In this document: positions 17,715 through 25,377 of the stretch, in pieces | Layout: every line of letters starts with the position of its first letter | Numbering within the stretch: position 1 is the stretch's first letter | Assembly: GCA_035626995.1 (NCBI GenBank) | Contig: DASPMP010000141.1 | Coordinates: 1 to 64,000, forward strand | DNA from: DASPMP01 sp035626995 | GTDB taxonomy: Bacteria; Gemmatimonadota; Gemmatimonadetes; Gemmatimonadales; Gemmatimonadaceae | Reading direction: 5' to 3' | DNA length: 64,000 bases | Position numbers and translations under genes: made by a program | The notes under the pieces: generated by a model | Database searches by the model: none | Told to the model about the DNA's origin: nothing | The model's input: the letters and a program-made list of their open reading frames with translations, nothing else

Positions 17715-19378
17715 GCGAGCCACTCGACCGCTTCTTCGAGCATTACTATCGCGCTCGTCCTGTCAATGCGACCTTCACGGGGATCCATGAATACGACCGA
17801 TTGCTTCCCGACTGGTCGAGATCAGGCCTCCAGGACCTGTGCGATGAGATGCGCGAGATCGACGCCGCGCTCGCTGCGGTGGGACACGAGCCGCTGCCCG
17901 ACGCCGCGCACGCCATCGACGTCGTGCTCGCCCGGGACTTCCTCGCCATCCAGCTGGCCGAGAACGACAGCACGCACGGCATGAGGCGCAATCCGTCGCT
18001 CTGGACGGGTGAGGCAGTCATGGGAGTCGCGGGACTCATGCTTCGGGACTTCGATCAGCTCGGCCAGCGTTTCGATGCGGCGACGGCGCGACTGCAGGCC
18101 ATCCCCGAATTCCTGAGCGACGCGCGCGACGCGCTGGCCAGCGCGGCAATTCCAGTCGCATGGCGCGACAAGGCCGTGCGCGAATGCCAGGGAGGCGCCA
18201 TCCTGTTCTCGCGCGGAGTCGACCTGTGGATTGCCAGCGCCAGAGGCAGGGTCGACGGCGGACGACTGCGTGCGGCCGCCACCGCTGCGCATGACGCGCT
18301 GCTCCTCTTCGCCGAGTGGCTCGGCCTGAAGGAACGCGCCGCCGCCGACGCCATTGGCTGCGGGCCGGAGCTGTACGCGCTGCTCCTCGCCCGTGGCCAT
18401 CACTGCACGAAGTCGGCGAGCGAGCTGCTGGTACAGGCGCGCAGCGTTTTCCAGCGTGAACGTGCGAAGCTCCATGAGATGGCACGTGAACTGGCGGGCT
18501 CCTTCACCGCGGCGCAGGAGAAGGTCGCGACCAATCACCCGGCGCCCGACGACTACCTCGCGGCGATGGATCGCACCTGGACGGAATCCCGGCGCGCAGG
18601 CGCCGATGTCGTGACCTGGCCGGAGTGGCCGATTCGCTACGTGCCCTATCCGCGCTGGATCGAGGAAGCGGCGCCGTATCTCTACCTGCTGCACTACCGC
18701 AGCCCGGCACCCTTCGACCAGTACGACATCCATGATTACGTCGTGCCGCGCCTGCCCACCGATGGTACCGACCGGTTCCTCCGCAGCTGGAACCACAGCG
18801 TCATCAAGCTGAATCACGTGGTGCACCACGGCGCCATCGGGCACCATGTGCAGAACTGGAATGCCTATCATCGCGCGAAGAGCCGGATCGGGCAGGTAGC
18901 GGCCGTCGACTGCGCCAATCGGATCGGCATGTTCGGCGGCGGCACCGTCGCTGAGGGGTGGGCCTGCTACGTCACGCAGCTGATGGACGAGCTCGGGTAT
19001 CTCGATCCGCTGGATCGCTTCGCGGAACAGCACACGCGCGTTCGTTTCATGGCGCGCGCGATCGTGGACATCGAGCTGCATCACGGATCGATGACCCTGG
19101 ACGACGGGATCCGGTTCTATTCCGAGGAAGTCGGCATGGGTGCCGACGCCGCCCGCGGCGAAGCCGTGCGGAATTCCATGTATCCTTGTGCAGCCACCAT
19201 GTACTGGCTTGGGACCGACGGCATCCTGAAGTTGCGCGACGATGTGCGTCGTGCGCGCGGCAGTGACTGGTCCCTCAAGGCATTTCACGACGACTTCCTG
19301 CAGTATGGTTCAATTCCCGTTCCGATCATCGCCGAGATGATGCTGAAGGCCCAACCTCAGGTCACGAGCCCCACATGA
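17711..19378 (+). CDS. DUF885-family protein with degenerate metal-binding motif
   Basis: 555-residue protein resembling the DUF885 family, whose members usually carry an HEAxPGHxxQ motif and are thought to be metallo-carboxypeptidases. Here the equivalent segment reads HHGAIGHHVQ (residues 372-381): the glutamate expected for catalysis is histidine and the proline is isoleucine, while the outer histidines remain. The second family signature, AEGWACY (residues 414-420; usually EGWALY), is kept. No signal peptide is seen. It is translationally coupled on both sides (ATGA overlaps at 17711 and 19375), so it works with the oxidoreductase and the ABC importer. It may bind metal but lack standard hydrolase chemistry, or use an altered mechanism (inference). 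Confidence 0.85.
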   Translation: MSEPLDRFFEHYYRARPVNATFTGIHEYDRLLPDWSRSGLQDLCDEMREIDAALAAVGHEPLPDAAHAIDVVLARDFLAIQLAENDSTHGMRRNPSLWTGEAVMGVAGLMLRDFDQLGQRFDAATARLQAIPEFLSDARDALASAAIPVAWRDKAVRECQGGAILFSRGVDLWIASARGRVDGGRLRAAATAAHDALLLFAEWLGLKERAAADAIGCGPELYALLLARGHHCTKSASELLVQARSVFQRERAKLHEMARELAGSFTAAQEKVATNHPAPDDYLAAMDRTWTESRRAGADVVTWPEWPIRYVPYPRWIEEAAPYLYLLHYRSPAPFDQYDIHDYVVPRLPTDGTDRFLRSWNHSVIKLNHVVHHGAIGHHVQNWNAYHRAKSRIGQVAAVDCANRIGMFGGGTVAEGWACYVTQLMDELGYLDPLDRFAEQHTRVRFMARAIVDIELHHGSMTLDDGIRFYSEEVGMGADAARGEAVRNSMYPCAATMYWLGTDGILKLRDDVRRARGSDWSLKAFHDDFLQYGSIPVPIIAEMMLKAQPQVTSPT

Positions 19379-21000
19379 GACACAACCGATTCACCTGGGC
19401 GTACGCCTTCGCGATCCTCGCCGTTGCCGCCGGCTGCGCGTCGGAAGCCGGGCGCGCCGCGCGCACCGGTCCGTCGAATGCATTGCTCATTGTCGGATAT
19501 GATCGCGAACCCGACACGATGAACCGCTACGCCACGCACATCCTCGAGGACATCCAGTCGTGCGTCATCGAAGGACTGGTGAGTGGCGACGAGACGATGA
19601 AGATCGTTCCCATCCTCGCCGCCGAGATTCCAACCCTCGAGAATGGCGGGGTGACGCTGCGTCCTGGCGGCCGAATGGATGTCACCTGGAAGTTGCGCCC
19701 GGGTGTCACATGGCATGACGGCAAGCCGCACACGTCGGCCGACGTCAAGTTCACGGTGGACGCGATCAACAAGGGAGACTGGAAGCCGGAGAGCACCGAC
19801 GGCTTTGACCGCATCGATTCGGTGACCACCCCCGACTCACTGACGGCCGTGGTGCATTACAAGGAAGTGTATGCGCCCTACCAGATGCAGTTCTTCCGCG
19901 GAACGCTGCCGAAGCATGTGTTGGAAGGACGAAACATCGACAAGGCCCAGGACTACAACCGCAACCCGCTTGGCACCGGCCCGTACAAGGTCGCCGAATG
20001 GAAGACGGGCGAGCACATCCTGCTCGAGAAAGTACCGAACTACTGGCGCGGCGCTGAATACCCGAAGATCGACAAGGTGCTCTTCCGGTTTCTCGCGAAT
20101 ACCACGACGCGCATCAACCAGCTGCGCTCCGGCGAGGTTCACGTCGTCGCCCTGGTGCCGTGGGACAAGGTGCGTGACCTCAAGATCATTCCGAGCATCC
20201 GGCTCAACCACGTGCTCGGCAACGGGTACGAGCACCTGACGCTGAACCAGAAGCAGTTCCCGCCCTTCCGCGACCTGCGCGTGCGTCGCGCCTTGTCGCA
20301 TGCCGTCGATCGCAACGCGATCGTGAAGACGGTGCTCGACGACGAAGTCACCACGGTCAACGGCCCCATCCAGCCATTGTCGTGGGCGTATGAGCCGAAT
20401 GTGATGAAGTACGATTACGACACCGCGAAGGCGAATGCGCTCCTGGAAGAGGCGGGCTGGAAACGTGGCCCCGATGGCGTGCGCACGAAGGATGGATCGC
20501 CACTCACCTTCACGCTCATCACCCAGGCCGGGTACGCCATCCGCGAGAACATCGCCCAGACGGTGCAGAAGCAGTGGAAGGATGTTGGGGTCAACGCGCG
20601 CGTCCGCCTCATCGATGGCACGTCCATCAGTTCCGTCTGGTTCTCGGGGGAATTCGACATGCTGCTGCACTGGTGGCAGATGGGCGCGGATCCCGAGATG
20701 ACCCTCTTCTTCGCGGCCGATCGGATGCCCCCGCGGGGACGGAACATCAACTACGTCCAGGACTCGGCGCTCACGCGTCTCCTGTATGCGTCCGATCGCA
20801 CTGTGGACCAGAAGCGCCGCGGCGAGATGCTCAAGGAGGCGCAACGGCGCGTCGCGGAGCTGGCGGTGGAGATCCCGTTGTACAATACATCCAAGATCGA
20901 CGCGGTTCCGGTGACGCTCCAGAACTTCAAGGGCAATCCCACCAACGCCGGCCCGTTCTGGAACGTGTATGAATGGGAGGTCGTCGACACGCTCCCCTAG
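19375..21000 (+). CDS. ABC transporter substrate-binding lipoprotein, family 5 (peptide/nickel type)
   Basis: 541-residue solute-binding protein of the DppA/OppA type. The lipoprotein signal ends in the lipobox VAAGC (Cys21). Family marks are YDREPDTMNRY at the start of the mature domain, WKLRPGVTWHDGKP near 110-120, NPLGTGPYK near 200 and RRALSHAVDR near 305. It would capture peptides, oligosaccharides or related solutes in the periplasm and pass them to the two permeases encoded next. Its start overlaps the upstream DUF885 stop. The spacing to the first permease is 30 nt. Confidence 0.93.
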   Translation: MRHNRFTWAYAFAILAVAAGCASEAGRAARTGPSNALLIVGYDREPDTMNRYATHILEDIQSCVIEGLVSGDETMKIVPILAAEIPTLENGGVTLRPGGRMDVTWKLRPGVTWHDGKPHTSADVKFTVDAINKGDWKPESTDGFDRIDSVTTPDSLTAVVHYKEVYAPYQMQFFRGTLPKHVLEGRNIDKAQDYNRNPLGTGPYKVAEWKTGEHILLEKVPNYWRGAEYPKIDKVLFRFLANTTTRINQLRSGEVHVVALVPWDKVRDLKIIPSIRLNHVLGNGYEHLTLNQKQFPPFRDLRVRRALSHAVDRNAIVKTVLDDEVTTVNGPIQPLSWAYEPNVMKYDYDTAKANALLEEAGWKRGPDGVRTKDGSPLTFTLITQAGYAIRENIAQTVQKQWKDVGVNARVRLIDGTSISSVWFSGEFDMLLHWWQMGADPEMTLFFAADRMPPRGRNINYVQDSALTRLLYASDRTVDQKRRGEMLKEAQRRVAELAVEIPLYNTSKIDAVPVTLQNFKGNPTNAGPFWNVYEWEVVDTLP

Positions 21001-21030
21001 CGGACCTCCGTAGCCCCTCACCACGACACC

Positions 21031-21978
21031 GTGCTCTTTTTCGTATTGCGTCGGGTTGCACAGACGCTCCCTCTGCTGCTCGTGGTTTCGGTGCTGATCT
21101 TTGCGCTCATCCACGCGGCGCCGGGGGGACCGCTGTCGCTCTACCTCGAGAACCCGAACGTCCGTCCCGAGGACATCGAGCGGCTGCGACGCCAGCTGGG
21201 ACTCGATCGGCCCCTTCCCGAGCAGTACCTGAAGTGGCTGTGGGCATTCGTCCGCGGCGACTGGGGGTTCAGCTACGCCGACGGCCGTCCGGTGCTCGAT
21301 CGCCTCGCCGAGCGTGTGCCGGCGACGCTGGAGCTGGTTGGGACGTCCACCTTCATCGCGATCATCATCGCGCTCGTCGTGGGGATCCTGGCCGCGGCAC
21401 GCCAGGGATTCGATCGCGTGTCGATGGTCGGCGTGATCGCCGGGATCTCGTTGCCCACCTTCTGGTTCGGTCTGGTGCTGCAGCTGCTGTTTGCGAACGC
21501 CCTCGGCTGGTTCCCGTCGTCCGGCCGGTCGTCGTTCGGTGCCGTGACGCTCCAGGATCGGATCGCGCATCTGATCCTGCCGGCGATGGTGCTCGCGAGC
21601 GCCCAGGCTGCGGGGTGGTCGCGCTACCTGCGCGGGTCGATGAAGCAGGTGCTCGCGATGCCATTCGCAGCATCGGCGCGGGCGAAGGGGGCGGGAGAGT
21701 GGCGCATCCTGCTGCGTCACGCGCTGCGCAACGCCATGCTGCCGTTCGTCACGGTCGTCCTGCTCGACGCTTCGATCATGGCATCCGGGGCGGTGGTGAC
21801 GGAGAGCGTCTTTGCCTGGCCGGGCGTTGGAGGACTGTTCACCGAGGCGCTGGCGAAGCGCGACTACACGGTGCTCATGGCGTTCCTGATGTGCGGCTCG
21901 ATCGCGGTGGCGGTGCTGAATCTCGTGGCGGACATCGCCGTGCACTTCCTCGATCCGCGCACCCGCGAGGCGGCGTGA
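21031..21978 (+). CDS. ABC transporter permease, DppB type
   Basis: 315-residue inner-membrane permease starting at GTG 21031. The N-terminus (LRRVAQTLPLLLVVSVLIF) is the standard first transmembrane helix of DppB/OppB proteins; about six helices are evident. The EAA-type cytoplasmic loop that contacts the ATPase is visible in the ASARAKGAGEWRIL region (roughly residues 210-225). The C-terminal helix lies before the FLDPRTRE tail. Its stop overlaps the GTG start of the next permease (GTGA, 21975), so the two are made together as the expected heterodimer. No ATP-binding subunit gene follows within the window. Confidence 0.93.
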   Translation: MLFFVLRRVAQTLPLLLVVSVLIFALIHAAPGGPLSLYLENPNVRPEDIERLRRQLGLDRPLPEQYLKWLWAFVRGDWGFSYADGRPVLDRLAERVPATLELVGTSTFIAIIIALVVGILAAARQGFDRVSMVGVIAGISLPTFWFGLVLQLLFANALGWFPSSGRSSFGAVTLQDRIAHLILPAMVLASAQAAGWSRYLRGSMKQVLAMPFAASARAKGAGEWRILLRHALRNAMLPFVTVVLLDASIMASGAVVTESVFAWPGVGGLFTEALAKRDYTVLMAFLMCGSIAVAVLNLVADIAVHFLDPRTREAA

Positions 21979-22841
21979 CCGCGGCTACGGCTCCGATGCT
22001 GCCGGCCGGGCGTACCAGCGCTCTGAGGGCGCGCTTGCGTATCCGGCCGCGCTATCGTGGCGCCGCGGCCGCCGCCGTCGTGCTGGTGATCCTGATGCTC
22101 CTCGCCATCTTCGCGCCTCTCGTTACGCCGTTCGAGTTCGACCAGCTGGACCTCGCGAACCGTCGCGCCGGTCCGTCCGCCCGTCACTGGTTCGGGACGG
22201 ATGAACTGGGACGCGACCTTTTCACGCGGGTCATCTTCGGCGCGCGCATCTCCCTCGCCATCGGAATCATCTCGGCGATGATGAGTGCGATGATCGGCAT
22301 GACCATCGGCGGGCTCGCGGGATATGCGGGGAAGTGGGTGGACGATGTGCTGATGCGCTTCACGGACGCGATGCTGTCGATTCCGCGGCTGCCGCTGCTC
22401 ATGATTGCCGGCGCCGTGCTCGAGCCCACGGTTCCCGTGCTGATCGTGCTTGTGGGGCTGGCCGGCTGGATGGAAACCGCGCGCGTCGTCCGCGCCGACG
22501 TCCAGTCCATCAAGGCGCGCGACTTCGTCTCGGCTGCGCGCGCCATGGGGGCGACGCCGCCGCGGATCATCACGCGCCATGTGCTGCCGCTCGCTTTTCC
22601 CGCCGCGACCGTGGCAACGACGATCGCGGTGGGGCGGGGCATTCTCCTGGAGAGTGCGCTGAGCTTTTTCGGTGTCGGCGTCCAGCCGCCAACCGCGAGC
22701 TGGGGGAACATGCTGTATCAGGCGCAGACCACGATGACCACGGAGCCCTGGCTCGGGATCTTTCCAGGCGCGTTCATCTTCATCACCGTGCTGTGCTTCA
22801 ATGTCCTCGGAGATGCGCTGAGTCGTACGCGGTCGTCCTGA
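21975..22841 (+). CDS. ABC transporter permease, DppC type
   Basis: 288-residue inner-membrane permease. I chose GTG 21975 because it overlaps the upstream stop and gives a normal DppC N-terminus (an arginine-rich segment before the first helix, AAAAAVVLVILMLLAIFAPLV). The family mark HWFGTDELGRDLFTRVIFGAR follows. The EAA loop is seen at SAARAMGATPPRII; the last helices contain GVQPPTASWGNML and end with NVLGDALSRT. It pairs with the DppB-type subunit. The operon ends here without DppD/DppF-type ATPases, so those must be supplied from elsewhere in the genome. Confidence 0.93.
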   Translation: MTAATAPMLPAGRTSALRARLRIRPRYRGAAAAAVVLVILMLLAIFAPLVTPFEFDQLDLANRRAGPSARHWFGTDELGRDLFTRVIFGARISLAIGIISAMMSAMIGMTIGGLAGYAGKWVDDVLMRFTDAMLSIPRLPLLMIAGAVLEPTVPVLIVLVGLAGWMETARVVRADVQSIKARDFVSAARAMGATPPRIITRHVLPLAFPAATVATTIAVGRGILLESALSFFGVGVQPPTASWGNMLYQAQTTMTTEPWLGIFPGAFIFITVLCFNVLGDALSRTRSS

Positions 22842-23368
22842 GCGCGCGGGGACCGGACTCCCCGTCGCGGACCACGCATTGGGTTAGCTCGGCCTGCGCG
22901 GGATCGGGCGAGACGAGCGATGACTCCCCGTCGCGGACCACGCTGCGTTTCCTCGTCTCGCGCTCCTTCGCTGGCGCTCAGTCCGCGCTCGACTCCGGTC
23001 CTCGCTGGCTGCTCCGATGTGCGGCGGTCGCCGCATCCCGTCGCAGACGGTCCGCTCTGGGGAGCCACCGCTCCTCCCGCGCGATCCCGCGCAGGTGAGA
23101 AACGCTGCGTCGTCCTGGGGAGCCACCGCTCCTCCTGCCCAATCCCGCGCAGGTGAGAGACTCAGCGTGGTCCGCTCTGGAGAGCCACCGGCCTCCCCGC
23201 GCTTAGTTGCTCTCGCACTTCTCCTTCATCGCGTCGCTGCTCAAGCGTGAACGCGGGCTGAGGGCGGGATCCGAAATGCCTGCGCGGAGTGCGGAGTGCG
23301 CCGTGGCGGCGTGCCGGCGTGCCGGCGTGCGGGTGTGCGGCGGGTGCGGCTGCGGGGTGCGCGCGGAA

Positions 23369-23527
23369 GGCCGGTAGCTCCCCAGAGCAAACCGTCTGAA
23401 GCGGGAGCGAGCAACGCTCGCTCCCGAAGAAGCCAGCGAGAACCGGACGAGCGGAGCGACGGAGCGCGAGCGACGGAGCAGAGCGAGGAGGAAGCGCAGC
23501 GTGGTTTGCGCCGGGGAGCTACTGGCC
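23369..23527. repeat. Long inverted repeat with 25-bp arms
   Basis: The left arm (23369-23393, starting GGCCGGTAGCTCCCC) and the right arm (23503-23527) are reverse complements with three mismatches over 25 bp. The loop itself contains a perfect 10-bp stem at 23403-23425. It lies 52 nt from the 3' end of the minus-strand gene at 23579. Confidence 0.8.
23403..23425. terminator. Perfect 10-bp stem-loop, possible terminator
   Basis: GGGAGCGAGC, a 3-nt loop AAC, then GCTCGCTCCC. It is very stable but has no T-run on either side, so it would be an atypical intrinsic terminator. It is nested inside the larger inverted repeat between two convergent genes. Confidence 0.5.
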
Positions 23528-23578
23528 TACCTGCGCACACTCCGCACCCCGCATTACAGCACGAACATCAGCGCGCGG

Positions 23579-24997
23579 CTACTTCGACGTCCGCCGGATC
23601 TTGTGCCGCGTCCAGAGCACCAGCACCGAGCAGCGCCCGCGACTGGCGGCCGCGAACTCCCCTGGCACCGTGGCCGGCGAATACATCTCCAGCGCCTCGA
23701 GATCGTCCGGCCGCACGAACTTCTCGATGTCGCCGCCCATCTCCTGCCAGTACACTCCATCCACGTAGTACCGCAGGCAGCCGCGCGGATCGCGTGACGT
23801 CATGATCATCGCCTTCTGGCCGGTCTGGTTCGACGCGTCATAGCCCACGCGAATCCCCGGAACCAGCCGCAGTGCCTCGCCCAGGGTGGGTGGACCACGA
23901 TCGATCTGGTCCCCCTCGAGGTAAAAGCCAAAGCCGCGTGCCTTGCGCAGCGCAAAGCCCGTGTCCTCCATGTCCTTCTCCCGCTGCGACACCGTGACGA
24001 TCGGCGCGAGCGTCGGCACGAAGTCCTCCATCACCACCGCGACCTCCACGGTATCATGTCGGACGACATCCACCGCCTGCTCGCCCAGGTTGTGGCCGAG
24101 CTTCCGAACCGTCAGCTGCTGCGTCCCGGTCGGCACCTTTTCCAGGGTGAACGCGCCAGCACTGTCCGTCAGCACGACCGCTGCCGCGCCATCCACCTGG
24201 ACTCGCGCCTCGGCAACAGGCATCCCGTTGCGGGTGCGCACACGACCGGTCACCGTCCCATCTCCGACCAGCAGCCCCACTTCATTGCGCATCGTGGCGA
24301 CGTTGGCGCGTTCGCGCATTCCCAGCGACCGGACGTTCAGCGGCATCTGTTCCGTGATCGCGACTGCGATGTCGCCCGAGCGCACGCCATTGCGGTTGAG
24401 CTGCACGCGTCCCGTCGTGGGAATCGGCAGTCCGCAGATCGCGTAGTGGCCCGTTGCATTCGGCCTCGCGGTGCGGTTCACCGGCATCCTGACCTGGCGC
24501 AGCGGGCTTTCATCGTAGACGAGCGACACTTCGACGCTGTCGATGACTGCGCCGTTGTCCGGATCTCGCACGAACCCGACGAGTGCCCCTGCACCACGTT
24601 CGAGCATTGCCGGAGGACAGATGAGCGCGACGATACTCGCCGCCTGCGGGATCGTGATGTTGACGGCGGCTGTGGCGCCGGGCTCCACGACGAACTCCGG
24701 TGTCGCCAGCCGGATCCCCAGCGTATCCAGGAGCGCGTGCATCAACCGCAACCGATACGGCGATCCCGCGGGCACACTGTCGAATCGGAAGGCGCCGGTG
24801 GCATCCGTTCCCACCTGGCGGCCGCCGGGCAGCAGCTCGATGAACGCGCCCTGCAGGGAATTGCCGCGCAGGCTGTCCGTGGCGACGCCGGTGATCGACG
24901 CAGATTGCGCAACGGCCACGGCGGGGAACGTCGCCATCAACGTCAGCGCATAACGAGCCAACCGCGCGCGCATGGGAAAGAAAGACCGGACAGTCAT
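23579..24997 (-). CDS. TonB-receptor-like protein with CarboxypepD_reg modules and plug, no barrel
   Basis: 472-residue exported protein. A signal sequence ends near AVAVAQS (about residue 31). A carboxypeptidase-regulatory-like beta-sandwich follows (ITGVATDSLRGNSL to FRFDSVPAG), then another near 250-330 (VTGRVRTRNGMPVAEARVQV to TLEKVPTGTQQLTV). The last ~100 residues look like a TonB-receptor plug: ALRLVPGIRV, RYYVDGVYW and DLEALEMYSP. The protein then ends, where a true receptor would continue with a ~600-residue barrel. I chose ATG 24997; ATG 24973 is possible. It diverges from the SusC gene. It may be an accessory or decoy plug, or an outer-membrane-associated binding protein; its function is unknown. 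Confidence 0.85.
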   Translation of the reverse strand: MTVRSFFPMRARLARYALTLMATFPAVAVAQSASITGVATDSLRGNSLQGAFIELLPGGRQVGTDATGAFRFDSVPAGSPYRLRLMHALLDTLGIRLATPEFVVEPGATAAVNITIPQAASIVALICPPAMLERGAGALVGFVRDPDNGAVIDSVEVSLVYDESPLRQVRMPVNRTARPNATGHYAICGLPIPTTGRVQLNRNGVRSGDIAVAITEQMPLNVRSLGMRERANVATMRNEVGLLVGDGTVTGRVRTRNGMPVAEARVQVDGAAAVVLTDSAGAFTLEKVPTGTQQLTVRKLGHNLGEQAVDVVRHDTVEVAVVMEDFVPTLAPIVTVSQREKDMEDTGFALRKARGFGFYLEGDQIDRGPPTLGEALRLVPGIRVGYDASNQTGQKAMIMTSRDPRGCLRYYVDGVYWQEMGGDIEKFVRPDDLEALEMYSPATVPGEFAAASRGRCSVLVLWTRHKIRRTSK

Positions 24998-25260
24998 GAG
25001 GAAGGCACCAGCGAATGCAGACCGGTAATCATAACGGCGGAATGCATCCCCGCCATATATAAGGAAGGCTTACCCCATCATCTGCGCCGCTGATGCGGCT
25101 GCTTTCGGCTGGGTTCCGTGTGGTCGAACGGGACTCGGACCGCTGCCAAACACGCGCTACGCGGGGTCTTGCGACTTTCGTCATCAGTTACGCGGATGCC
25201 GTCATCGCGAATGCGCGCGGTAGTGTTCCCGCCAGACTCCTCGCCGCAGTCACTCGTGTC

Positions 25261-25290
25261 TTGACAGCAATCTGGGGCAGTCGCAGTAAT
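25261..25290 (+). promoter_or_regulatory. Possible sigma-70-type promoter for susC/susD
   Basis: TTGACA at 25261-25266, an 18-nt spacer, then AGTAAT at 25285-25290, about 87 nt before the SusC start. The -35 matches consensus; the -10 is weak. The rest of the 380-nt gap (24998-25377) shows no gene; a TATATA stretch near 25055 could serve the opposite gene. Confidence 0.3.
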
Positions 25291-25377
25291 GCGCATCACT
25301 TCTCCCTCGCAGTCACGAAAAAACGCGTTCGCCGCACGTCCGACGCCACGACAGTGGTGCTCCTCCACGAGGCCAAC

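Larger units (their letters stand above)
22842..23578. repeat. Convergent intergenic region with direct and inverted repeats, no gene
   Basis: 737 nt between the 3' ends of the permease gene and the plug-only receptor gene. CTCCCCGTCGCGGACCACGC occurs at about 22858 and again at 22924. A block containing GAGCCACCGCTCCTCC and ATCCCGCGCAGGTGAGA occurs at about 23060 and again at 23120, with a partial third copy near 23177. The region ends in a large hairpin (23369-23527). I see no coding signal; the open frames here are artefacts of GC content. Confidence 0.75.

Noticed and set aside
19837..21945. 702-residue minus-strand frame opposite the ABC importer
   Set aside because: Antisense shadow of the substrate-binding protein and permease genes; no recognisable fold.
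20973..21974. Upstream extension of the DppC-type permease frame
   Set aside because: It is the wrong frame of the DppB gene; GTG 21975 with the 4-nt overlap gives the standard DppC start.
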